Positions 9,468 to 18,420 of a stretch of 19,180 nt of DNA are shown here, piece after piece. Each line of letters begins with the position of its first letter. Within the stretch, counting starts at the first letter, position 1. This DNA comes from Rodentolepis nana. Its lineage: Eukaryota > Platyhelminthes > Cestoda > Cyclophyllidea > Hymenolepididae. The position numbers and the translations under genes were made by a program. The notes below the pieces were generated by a model. That model made no database searches and was not told the DNA's origin. It saw only the letters and a program-made list of their open reading frames with translations. Location of the stretch: the NCBI GenBank assembly GCA_900617975.1, contig UZAE01013018.1, forward strand, positions 8,616 through 27,795, written 5' to 3'.

Positions 9468-9754
9468 GGGGTGTGCGATAGACTTACCTCCACGTGGTGC
9501 ACCCTGGGCAACGTTTACTCCCATACGGCAAAAAAGTCCATCAACTGGCAGTTGACTTCTCACTTCAAACTACCATCACCTCACCCGAGGCCATATTTGA
9601 ATATTTACACAGTACTCACCTTTCCTTTGTTCTACCTTTGTGTTTGTCTCTAACATCCTTGAAACACTCTTCTGTTCCCCCCCCCCCCTGTCGACTTTTT
9701 TAATTTGATGTTTCTTCCCCTCAAGACGCCTGCCATTTGATACAAATAAATATA
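9468..9754 (+). mobile_element. SINE-like repeat, copy 5 (perfect 15 bp target-site duplication, internal deletion)
   Basis: Sense copy starting GGGGTGTGCGATAGACTTACC and ending CGCCTGCCATTTGATACAAATAAAT. It is flanked by AATATTATTTAGATG at 9453-9467 and 9755-9769, a perfect 15 bp duplication that fixes both ends. About 40 bases near the 3' end (GTGAAGCCTGAAGTCAACTAA and beyond) are missing, which removes the 3' arm of the larger inverted repeat. A C run of about ten is present. Confidence 0.95.
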
Positions 9755-9954
9755 AATATTATTTAGATGTGGTGGTTACTACGCCAATGAGGCCGTGGAT
9801 AAACCTTATGAATCCTGCGTGCATGTTCTAACATAGCCTTCTTGTTTAAATTATCCTACTATTAGCGCTAGGGCGCAACCAAGACATAAAAATAACACAA
9901 GAAGTAACGCGTGACGAGAATTTACTGAGTAACTGCGAGTACGCTGCACGAATA

Positions 9955-10012
9955 TCGATAAATATGATTGGCTGGGAAGCCTTTTCACTTTCTCGAAACT
10001 TTCGGAATGTTC
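9955..10012 (-). promoter_or_regulatory. Heat-shock-type promoter: five-unit HSE, CCAAT box, TATA-like box, directed to the left
   Basis: Seen: at 9990-10012 the units TTC, GAA, TTT, GAA, TTC each start exactly 5 bases apart, that is, five alternating heat shock elements with one mismatch. Moving left (minus-strand direction) come GCCAATC (CCAAT box, 9967-9971) and CATATTTATCG (TATA-like, 9955-9964), then an initiator-like TCAGT at 9928-9924. Known: HSF1 trimers bind such arrays, and HSE-CCAAT-TATA within about 60 bp is typical of animal hsp70 promoters. Odd: no chaperone coding sequence follows within the window on that strand. The gene may be spliced with distant exons, non-coding, or lost. 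Confidence 0.5.
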
Positions 10013-10072
10013 TAGCCCCTGTGGAACCTATTGGACAGTTTATGCAGCGTAGAACAGTCTTCAAGACATGCA

Positions 10073-10415
10073 ATTCTTCCGATGTACAAAGTTAAGACAT
10101 TGAAACATGAAATAACTCTCAAAATAGGTTAGTTCTACTCCGCAAATAAAATATTTATAAATTTTAATCATTGGAAATTTTATAAAATCAAATGGATAAA
10201 TTAGAAAATTTAGGAAGTAGGAATCACTGTCCTAGCCGGCGAGACAAGCAGTTTTGGTTGCAGTTGCGTTCTACAACCCACAATGTTAGTCATGTCAGCA
10301 AATTAAAACTAATGAATTACTAATAAAAAAATTTAAAATTGTCCTTAAAAGCAATACCCTCTTAGAAGATATCGAACTCGAAATAAGTTGGCTTGATACC
10401 ACATACTTTTTCTCT
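10073..10415. other. Intergenic, nothing assigned
   Basis: Mostly AT-rich, with a GC-richer patch at about 10220-10280. One frame there reads ITVLAGETSSFGC, which superficially recalls an Ig-domain strand, but it is too short to support. Confidence 0.4.
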
Positions 10416-10727
10416 ATGCACTTCCACGTGGTGGACCCTGGGCAAAGTATTCTCACACGGCAAAGAGGTCTATAAACTGGCAGTTGACTTCTGTCCTCAA
10501 GGTACAATGGCCCCACTGTTTGTCATATTCGGCCACCACCACCATACTCAACTCACCTTTTCTCTACCTTTGTGTCTGTCTGTCTCTTTTACATCTTTGA
10601 ATCACTCTTCTGTCCCTCCTCTCGACATTTTTCCCCCTTAATGTTCCTCCTCCCCTCTGGGAAGCCCGAAGTCAGTTAAAGGGCTAATAATATGTATCAT
10701 AAAGCCCACCGTTTGAAATAAATAAAT
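10416..10727 (+). mobile_element. SINE-like repeat, copy 6 (diverged)
   Basis: Sense copy recognised from CTTCCACGTGGTGGACCCTG, GGCAGTTGACTTCTG, CTACCTTTGTGTCTGTCTG and GAAGTCAGTTAAAGGGCTAAT, ending in GAAATAAATAAA. The 5' end is degraded (TATGCACTTCC in place of CGATAGACTTACC). No clear target-site duplication was found. A short (CCA)4 run is private to this copy. Confidence 0.85.
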
Positions 10728-10840
10728 TTTCTATTTATAAAAAATTGACTTGGGCTTAATTTCTCAGCAATTACTTGTACCACCGAAATCTTGTTGATCT
10801 AAGTTTTGTTCGATAAAATAATTTTTAAGTTACTTTTAAG

Positions 10841-11003
10841 GGACTACGTGATGACGAAATTTGATCTTTGCGCCAAACAGAAAGTACCCTCTTTGTCCCA
10901 GTTCCCAAACAAAGACGCTATAGTACACATGCTCAAAGAAATCTCCAATGCGGCTTTATTCACGAGGGGGTCCGATAACAAACTCGTGTATTTTCGGCCA
11001 TAG
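10841..11003 (+). CDS. Candidate coding exon, weakly like a winged-helix segment of RNA polymerase III subunit RPC5
   Basis: Seen: after a possible acceptor (TACTTTTAAG ending at 10840), the frame starting GAC at 10842 is open for 53 codons to TAG at 11001-11003. The residues look coding: DYVMTKFDLCAKQKV near the start, DAIVHMLKEISNAALF in the middle, DNKLVYFRP at the end. A split codon completed by the first G would give Arg if the previous exon ended in AG. Known, from memory: human POLR3E (RPC5) has GRDFVMWKF followed about 40 residues later by NKGWEFILP, similar at both ends. It stops where RPC5 would continue, and no other RPC5 exon was seen, so it may be a gene fragment or pseudogene. 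An in-frame TAA just upstream (10800) rules out a longer exon. Confidence 0.3.
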
Positions 11004-11289
11004 GTGGGCTCAAATTCGGATTTGCTATATATGATCGAACTGAAACCTTACAGTTGTCTAGTTTTTTTTTCAACGCATAATCTCCTTCTTATGTCACATC
11101 TCTTTTTTGCATCAACCAAACATGGGTGAAAGTGAAAGTTAATGATTATATGAGTTTATTAACCACATCTATTGACCACAACGTTCGTCTGTTATCGTCG
11201 ACCGCGTTTTGAAAATGCTTTAATAACAGCAAAGGTTTCATTGTGAATAGTGCAATTGTTAAGTTTTTAAGCAAAAGGTATAAGCACAA

Positions 11290-11745
11290 TAGTGGCTTAG
11301 TGATGAATGCTACCACATGCGCATTGTCGCGTTGAAATGCATAATCTCACTACGTTGGATTGGGAATGGTCCGTATTGTGTGGCAGATGGCTACACTAAT
11401 AAGCCTGGACTTATGTCCAGTAGTTGCTATGGTGTGTTTTCTGCTAATTCTGGAAAGCCTTCCAGAAATAGCTTAGCTATAGAGGAACCGGAACATGTTT
11501 ATTTTGATTGTCTCTTACTGACTAGGAGCTCGGTCATCATACTACCATGAAGAGTGTGTGTTAAGCCCTCTGCGGACTATTGATTGGAGGTTGACTGGAC
11601 GATCACTGTACTCACGATCGCACTTACTGCCAGCACGAAGTAGAACGCTGCACTTTAGAGTCTGTCTGCGTGGAATGGGATTTCTTTGTGTCACGATGAC
11701 AGTATTGCACGAGGGTTCACTCCACTCTCTGGCCACACCCGCTTT
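11290..11745. other. GC-richer block of unknown origin with perfect hairpins
   Basis: Base composition changes visibly against the AT-rich surroundings. It contains GTGGCTTAGTGATGAATGC near its left edge, which is mildly tRNA A-box-like. A 6 bp hairpin CTGGAC/GTCCAG lies at 11405-11420 and an 8 bp hairpin TTCTGGAA/TTCCAGAA at 11448-11467. ORFs of 77 to 94 residues run both ways but match nothing recognised. It ends directly against SINE copy 7. An old, single-copy-in-window transposon remnant is the likeliest reading. Confidence 0.4.
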
Positions 11746-12012
11746 GGGGTGTGCAATAGACTTACCTCCACGTGGGGCACCCTGGGCAACGTATACCCAT
11801 ACGCTAAAAAGTCTATTAATCGGCAATTGACTTCTGACTTCAAACTACCATGACCCTTCTGTATGCCATATTCGACCAATTCACAATACTCACCACACCT
11901 TCTTTCTACCTTTGTATCTGCCTTTCTCTTTTACTTCTGTTCCATCTCTCGACTTTTTGTCACTTTGATGTTCCTCCATTCGGTGAGTCCTAAAGTCAAC
12001 TAAAGGGCTAAT
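11746..12012 (+). mobile_element. SINE-like repeat, copy 7 (3' truncated)
   Basis: Sense copy beginning GGGGTGTGCAATAGACTTACC and stopping at GTCAACTAAAGGGCTAAT, so the GATAACCATCAAGACGCCTGCC end and the ATAAAT tail are absent. Loss of the 3' end rather than the 5' end is atypical for LINE-mobilised elements and points to later deletion. It directly follows the GC-richer block at 11290-11745. Confidence 0.9.
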
Positions 12013-12826
12013 CCGCAGAGAAATTACAAAATCAATGAAAAGGAAAACATGGGACGATTTGCCTCTTCAAAATTAATTTGCAAACAACTACACAATTGTA
12101 TCGATTTTTTGACTTTTTGCTTCTAACATGCTAGTCGAATTGACCAACCAATAGGCTCATTGGAAGTTACGAAGGCGAGATTTTTTACGCATTGAAGTAT
12201 TAAAAGGCAAATGGGAGTGAGGAAATTGCCTTACTTTAAACGATTTACACTATTTTTAACGGCGTCGCACTCTTAACCCCTGAACTATCAAAAATTAAGC
12301 ATTTTAACACTATTCTTTCAAATATTTAAGCAAAGTCTCAATATGGCGAAACTCTATTTATAAATGAATCTTACTTTATCTGTAATCATGTGAATAGTTG
12401 TAATAATATTAGCGTAGGATTGACCTTTTGAATGCATGTAGCTACAGTAAATGTAATAGTAATTATTAAAAATAATACAAAGTTCGGTCGCATTTTGGTG
12501 AGTAAAGGTGAGTGTTAAGTAGCAAGAAATGCCAAGTTATTTATTAAGATAAATAACTCATATGGTCTCTTAGTCTTCTCATTAAATGTCAAATTTGCCA
12601 CTTAATGTAATGGCATTCTTATGTGCTTACTTTGTGTTTGATAAATCGTCACGCTATTTAGTTTCCATTTACACGAAAAGTGCTAAAGTTTTTTATTTAA
12701 CAACTACAAAGCCAAAAGTTTAAGCGATCGGAATCAAACAGTGCCCTTTTCTTATACTCAAATTCAATGAAACTTTGAAGGTCAACAAAAACGTCTATTT
12801 AAATATAATTTAGTTATATAAAATAA
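12013..12826. other. Intergenic, nothing recognised
   Basis: AT-rich unique sequence between SINE copies 7 and 8. No open frame of note and no repeat beyond short A/T runs. Confidence 0.5.
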
Positions 12827-13108
12827 ACAGGCGTTTTGATAGTTATCATTAGCCCCTTAGTTGACTTCGGAATTCACAAAAGGGAGGAACAGAAAAGGAC
12901 TCAAATTTTGGAGAGGAGGGGGAACAGAAGAGTGATTCACAGATGTAAAAGCAAGATAGACACAAAGGTAAAGTGAGTAATGAGGAAGTGGTCGAACAAG
13001 CATATATAGTGGTAGTTTGAAGTTAGAAGTCAACTGCCGGTTCGTATACTTTTTTTGCCGTATGAGTTACCCAGATGCACCACGTGGAGGTAAGTCTATC
13101 GCACTCCC
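12827..13108 (-). mobile_element. SINE-like repeat, copy 8
   Basis: Antisense copy from AACAGGCGTTTTGATAGTTATC to CACGTGGAGGTAAGTCTATCGCACTCCC. It has several small deletions, including GTATAC next to GTTACCCAGATGCACC. The antisense donor GAG/GTAAGT is intact at 13090. No clear target-site duplication was found. Confidence 0.9.
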
Positions 13109-13412
13109 TATCGCGAAGTCTTATTGGCAAAATGAAACAAAGCACGTGCTTACGTAACGGTTAAGGGTGACAAGATTTGTCCTAGTGACTAAGGCAGGTG
13201 AGTTATTTTTGAGATATTATCTCTATGTTAATGAATGTGAACCTAGACCAGTTTTTTCCATGCTGAGAGTGTGTTCGTGCTTTCTTCAAGGTATTGGAAT
13301 ACATTTTTTGGATGGCATACGCGTGAGTTACTTTTATAGTGAAATCTGATTTTGTAAAATATAATTATTGGTTAATAAGGGGCTGCTGAGGCATTTATGA
13401 ATCGGCCTGGAA

Positions 13413-13699
13413 ATGCAAATAGGTAAGCCACTTCTATTGAGCAATCATCGTAACTTAAAAGGGGTAGAGCAAATTCGTGTTTTATACAATTTTTTTACCA
13501 AACATTTGGCTCCATATGGACTTTCAGTTCGAACGCCACTGATTTTCTGGTTTCATTTACAGACATCAATTATGAAAATTCGGATTTCCTTTTAATGAAA
13601 GCCAAGCGGAAGATCACAAAAGCACTGAAGGTGGATAATTTAGAGATAACTGATGTATTAAACTCAAAAGCGCTTCAGTGTCAATGTTGTCAAATTTAA
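13413..13699 (+). CDS. Candidate two-exon small gene, 48 aa, unrecognised
   Basis: Seen: ATG at 13413 starts MQI; a consensus donor (ATAG/GTAAGC) follows at 13423. A 140 bp intron ends in TTTCATTTACAG at 13562. Exon 2 (13563-13699) completes the split codon as Asp and continues INYENSDFLLMKAKRK, then KITKALKVDNLEITDVLNS, ending QCQCCQI and TAA. AATAAA lies 18 bases after the stop (13717-13722). The splice sites, open frame and poly(A) signal agree, which is the main support. An in-frame TGA precedes the first exon closely, so the protein is either complete at 48 residues or has a different first exon. The helix plus LEITDV and Cys-x-Cys faintly recalls the start of BolA proteins, but the rest of that fold is absent. 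Confidence 0.4.
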
Positions 13700-13716
13700 A
13701 GGGGATTGCTATTGAG

Positions 13717-13722
13717 AATAAA
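13717..13722 (+). terminator. Candidate poly(A) signal for the 48-aa gene
   Basis: AATAAA 18 bases after the TAA at 13697-13699, followed by an A-rich stretch. Confidence 0.35.
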
Positions 13723-16701
13723 AAGAAAAAAAATTGACTTTAAATGGGGCCTAACATTCGGATTTTCAAATGTTCTATCGCTCATCGCGTTATCCCAAAT
13801 GAGTCTCTTACTCGATAATTCGATATTTCGCGAATTGGCAGCTTTGTTCAATCCAACCTGAACTTTAAAGAGAAGGAGATTGATGAAAATCACAAGGTCA
13901 ATTGTAGAATTTACCAAAATATAAAGTTCTTCATTTAGAACTGGGCATTGTTCTGATGAAAGCCTTATTTGGTTAAATAAGGAAAAACAAAAATATTATA
14001 TGAACCAAATTAAAAGTGTTAATTTCCTACAAGATCTATTTGCTTTGTTAGAAATTATGAGATCGCTAGACTGTGACCTTTATCAGCATGTCATTTTTTT
14101 GGCATTTCTGATAACCCGAAAAGGTACTTAATAAATGTCCATGATTAAGATAATGAGCTCTATAGATCAAGTTAAATATTTGTAAAGCCAATCTACATGG
14201 CATTAATACATAATTATATTACCCATTATTAAAAAATTAATTTTATTTATATCTTGATTTTCGAAAATTTTTACGAAATTATTAACAGGAGTTTCTTTTA
14301 TAATAGTTATTTAAAAACGTTAAAAGAACGCATTCAAGAGTAATTTGCAAAAACAAGCAGGCTTTTTGTAGAATCGCATCTATAGAATCAATGAAAAATT
14401 GTTGGAAGTTGCATTTGAGCGAGATAAATAATTATGCATTACTAATTACTCTTCTAAAATTGTATTTTTTATTAAATTTTCTGTTATACAAAAATAAATA
14501 GACAGCTATCGAAAGGATAGTTAGAATGTGTTAAACAGCAAGGTTGTTTGCCTTGCATACTTTTGGAACGAAGCTGACTATTTAGACCCTTACATATTTA
14601 TATTGCGTTCGGGAATAAGAGGCTATTTTTGGAAGTCTCAATCATGTCACGACACTTTATTGTTCATTTCTCTCTCACTGTATTTCGCATCCCTTATGAA
14701 ACGATTATCAACTCATCAATTTTTGTCAAACGAAAAGTAGTTTTATTATTTAGACATCGAAATATTTTGTAAAAAATTCCAAAATATGTAGAACAAAGCA
14801 GACGAAAGCTACCGCTTTGGTGACTTATCTAAGATAAGTGGAAGTCTCTCCCTAAACTCTCTTTATTGTAACAGCTGTGCAATTATTTAAGACCTGCCCA
14901 CCAAATGACGTCTTATATCACATGTATCTTTTTCCGTCGCTTATCTCTAGGACATCCTGTTCACACGACAGCTTCAAATTTCCTTTATTCTAATGAGATA
15001 TTCCGGTTCCACAAAGGAGTGGTATGTTAAAGAACTTTGAAAAAGACAAACCGAAATTTCTAATTTAAAAAGCACCATAGGATACATTCGAGTTAAATAA
15101 CTTTACACCAAATTTCTTACTAACATACTTGTTTCCAAATTAGCTTCCTCACATGCTCCTCAGAATACGCCAAATCCGATATAGTGGCTACAGTTAAACC
15201 GAATGAGATTATAAGTTAGTTTGTTCAAAACACCGTTTTCAAAGTAGATAGAAGTAATACCGAATACCCTAAAAAGAAAGCACGGTCACCTCACATTAGA
15301 TGTACTTTTAGGATAAGTGTAACTAACATCTATTATGTACTTACGATGTATGAATCCCTATGTCTCACTCTGTTTTGAAATGTTTCTCGCTATGGTGGAA
15401 TTGTCTCTTCCCAACTTCGAACCCCCTCTATGTCTATGTGTATCTTGAAAAGTACATCACATTAAACTTTTATGAATATTTTTCTCCTAAGTTCATTTGA
15501 CCATTAAATATGCGTGTCAGGTGGCACATGTCTAGTAAATTAATTCTTCAAATTGGCTCAGTCACTAACCGCTGCAAGAGAGTGAACTCTATGCAAATTA
15601 CTTCGTGCTTATACATTCAAACCAATATAATTGGCTGTAGACTCGACTGAAGATCTCAATTGTTACACGATTATAAGCATAAACACAACAAGGAGGATTT
15701 AAATTAGTCCAAATGTCGGACGCATGAAACATTTAGTCTGATTTATTGAATGGTTTTGTGATTTATAACGTTTATTTTCCCACGTCTTTTCAATTTGTTG
15801 GTAAATAGTAGGCCTATTGATAACAAACATTTTGAATGTAACTAAGAGCCAGTAATTCTTACTCCTGAGTGGCTAAAGGTATTGTCTAATGAAGGATGGA
15901 AAGTGCATTCCAAGTTGGATAATATCCATAATTGTTGATGGCAGATGTTCATGACTAATTTTCCATGGAGGAAATGCATAGCCCTCATTTAATTCATTAT
16001 TATTCATTTCCACTTCAAATGACATCATCATCAGCTTCCCTAGTTCTAACTTCCTTTTTTCAATTAATTTGCATTTGGTTATACCGCATCTGGTCTAATT
16101 CCACGACATTCATGCATATCATTTGAAGGTAGAGATTACTTATCACCCTAAATTGCATTAGATTCAAGATTTGGATGAAAAGTTTACCTCACTTTACCTT
16201 TTCAGCGTATTGTTACCAATTTGCATCTCAAATCAAATCAAATTAATTTATTTTGCTTTACCGTGGTGCGAAGAAAAAATATTTTTTGTGCTGTTTTTCG
16301 AATTCATTAAAACCCAACTTTGACTTAGCAACATCTAGAGACCGGACATTTGTTTATTTACAATGTAATTGGACGAGGGTTAGGTTTCGGTTTGCCCACT
16401 CTAATTATAAAAAATTCGAAGAGATAAATGTTAAGGAATATATGAATTTGCCACCATTTTTGGTGGAATTTAAAATAAGATTTGTTCTTTTTTGAATATC
16501 TGTCTAGAACACTATTGGGATCACTTTGAAATCAGCAATTACGCATAACTAGCTCATATTAGGAGAAATTATCACTCTCATTTAGCACCGATTCTAATTA
16601 ACAGTTTCCAATCAAGTGTATGTGCAACTCACATTTCACATTTGTGGGACTAGAATGAAATCTTTTGTGGGTGGTCAATAAATAGTCATCAATAGGCATC
16701 G
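13723..16701. other. Long AT-rich stretch, no gene recognised
   Basis: The ORFs at 13696-13917, 14528-14740 and 16253-16495 show no domain and lysine/phenylalanine/leucine-rich composition expected of AT-rich noise. A 30-codon open stretch after TTATCTCTAG at 14951-15040 could be an exon but has no other support. This is the longest SINE-free stretch in the window. Confidence 0.45.
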
Positions 16702-16714
16702 ATTTTCTGATCAT

Positions 16715-17034
16715 TTATTTATATCAAATGACAGGCGTCTTGATGGCTATCATTAGCCCAATAGTTGACTTCAGGCTTCACAGAGGGGAAGGAACATCAA
16801 AGTGAAAAAAAGTCGAAAGGGGGGGGGGAACAGAAGTGTTTTTCAAAGATGTAAGAGACAAACACATAGGTAGAACAAAGGTGAGGTGAGTACTGTGTAA
16901 TAATCAAGTAGGGCATAGAGTGAGGTGATGGTAGTTTGAAGTGAGAAGTCAACTGCCAGTCAATAGACTTTTTTGCCGTATGAGTATACGTTGCCCAGGG
17001 AGCACCACATGGAGGTAAGTCTATCGCACACTCT
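16715..17034 (-). mobile_element. SINE-like repeat, copy 9 (full length, clean target-site duplication; reference copy)
   Basis: Antisense copy from TTATTTATATCAAATGACAGGC to GAGGTAAGTCTATCGCACACTCT. It is bounded by a perfect 13 bp repeat ATTTTCTGATCAT at 16702-16714 and 17035-17047. Inverted repeat A is 16763-16772 with 16945-16954 (AGTTGACTTC/GAAGTCAACT), extended by CTTC 16776-16779 with GAAG 16938-16941. Inverted repeat B is 16963-16970 with 17017-17024 (ATAGACTT/AAGTCTAT). A G run of about ten is present, with the antisense donor GTAAGT at 17015. Confidence 0.95.
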
Positions 17035-17350
17035 ATTTTCTGATCATAAAACTACCAAGATTGGGTGATGAGTGTCATACCACAAAGTAAAACTAGCTCT
17101 GTTTGTATATTTGGCTCGACACACAACTAAAACCGCTTTGGTGCAAATAAACAGTGAAATTTTTTTTGATTTAAAGAATGATAATCGGAAGGAGAAAAAA
17201 AGACATAAAGTCCAATTGTTTTGGCATTTCAAGTGAATATAATTTCGAGACATAAACAAAACTGCTACTCAGATAATTGCACAGATAGATTTCTCTTTGA
17301 AATCAGCTTTTTAGCTGTTCCTTAGTGGAATTTGCTTATCGGAATAATTT

Positions 17351-17515
17351 ATGAGGAAGAATATTAAATTAAACCAAGGTGGGAAATTCATTCCAGCACG
17401 GAAAGTGAAATTACGCAAATTAGGCACTGAATCCCTCCGTGGGACCTTCCAATTCGATGAGGAGGAGAAATGGTGTAACAGGTGGACTGAAAAATTAACT
17501 AGAGAAGTGATTTGA
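17351..17515 (+). CDS. Small ORF, 54 aa, charged, unrecognised
   Basis: Seen: ATG at 17351 to TGA at 17513-17515 with an in-frame TAA two codons before the ATG. The product is strongly basic at first (KFIPARKVKLRKL, residues 12-24), then acidic and aromatic (FQFDEEEKWCNRW, 33-45). It is locally less AT-rich and has a higher-complexity composition than neighbouring ORFs, which read as noise. No known domain was recognised. It could be a complete micro-protein, an exon of a gene whose other exons lie outside, or chance. It has no obvious acceptor in front and only a weak donor before the stop. Confidence 0.25.
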   Translation: MRKNIKLNQGGKFIPARKVKLRKLGTESLRGTFQFDEEEKWCNRWTEKLTREVI

Positions 17516-18014
17516 ATTAGTATCGAATGGCTTCTATACATTTGTACCACAGTTTTCCCTTTGACTAATGACAATTAGAGCACTCATGAATTTATGACAA
17601 GGCTATTCCAGGAGGTATATGCGATTGCTAGCATTCTTAAGCCCCAGTTAGGTAATATTTAATGCAGTTATCTGAAGTCGTGTCTGTTTTGGAAGTGAAA
17701 ATGTTGGTATCAAATCATTCCAATTATGGAAATCCAAGTTAAAAAATAATAAACTCAGATCAACTCAATGTGTTCTGGGACACATTGAATCACTTTGGCT
17801 AGAAACAGAAATATCCTAGCTTAATTATAATTGAATAAACCAATGCAACTTAATATTAAATTGATCTTGTGGGACACTCCATCAATGACAAAATAGAAAT
17901 CCTGCTATAGAATACTACTCAGAAATATTTATAGCTATTAAAGTTCAAACGAAATTGCTAGAGTTATCTGATAACTAATCGCTTTGCCAAACTCAACAAA
18001 TCGCTGTTAATATA
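17516..18014. other. Intergenic, nothing recognised
   Basis: AT-rich unique sequence. One imperfect inverted pair (TCAATGTGTTC with GACACATTGA at about 17765-17789) is the only structure noted. Confidence 0.4.
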
Positions 18015-18420
18015 CGTACTGAATAAACGTATTCCATGCTACACGTCTGTTTCCCTTATAGCTGGGCTATAGCTTTGCTTGTTCTGGGAGTCTAGCTAGA
18101 TGTTGAAGAATCTGCCATAGATATAAACGCGCTCCGTGCTACACGTCTGTTTTCTTTATAGCTGAGCTATAGCTTAGCTGTTCTCTAGCTAGAGGTTGGA
18201 GAATCTGCCATAGAGATTTCTGATTCCTAGCTAGATGTTGGAGAATCTGCCATAGAAATTTCTGAGCCGGTAGCTAGATGTTTGAGAATCTGCCATGGAG
18301 ATTTCTGAGTCGGTCTAGCTAGATGTTGAAGAATCTGCCATAGAGATTTCTAAGTCAGTCAGGCTTTACTTAGGGAATCTGCCATAGAGATTTCTGAGTC
18401 GGTCAGGCTTTACTAGCGTA
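18015..18420. repeat. Degenerate tandem repeat, ~44 bp unit, with a ~100 bp higher-order duplication
   Basis: GAATCTGCCAT recurs at about 18108, 18201, 18243, 18286, 18331 and 18375, giving 42-45 bp periods after a first interval of 93. The unit is close to TAGCTAGATGTTGAAGAATC, then TGCCATAGAGATTTCTGAGT and CGG. Upstream, TGCTACACGTCTGTTT occurs at about 18038 and 18138 in a ~100 bp unit that also carries a near-palindrome (ATAGCTGGGCTAT, then ATAGCTGAGCTAT). The last two units replace the TAGCTAGATGTT part with CAGGCTTTACT. Confidence 0.9.

Noticed and set aside
9465..9703. Overlapping ORFs of 62 and 69 residues
   Set aside because: They lie inside SINE copy 5 and follow the repeat, not a gene.
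9846..10073. 75-residue minus-strand ORF
   Set aside because: It overlaps the HSE, CCAAT and TATA-like elements and has no domain, so the regulatory reading is better supported.
10295..10641. ORFs of 73 (minus) and 82 (plus) residues
   Set aside because: They cover SINE copy 6 and its flank. No protein family was seen and both strands are open across the same bases.
11542..11879. ORFs of 94, 90 and 62 residues
   Set aside because: They run across the border of the GC-richer block and SINE copy 7 in both directions, with no recognisable domain.
16740..16760. Hammerhead ribozyme core in the SINE 3' end (CTAATGA)
   Set aside because: The required core is CTGATGA with a properly placed GAAA. 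The G is replaced and no stem arrangement fits.
16945..17034. Possible spliced-leader RNA gene, because of the GAG/GTAAGT donor
   Set aside because: The element ends about 15 bases after the donor, with no Sm site or following stem, and the sequence belongs to a dispersed repeat.
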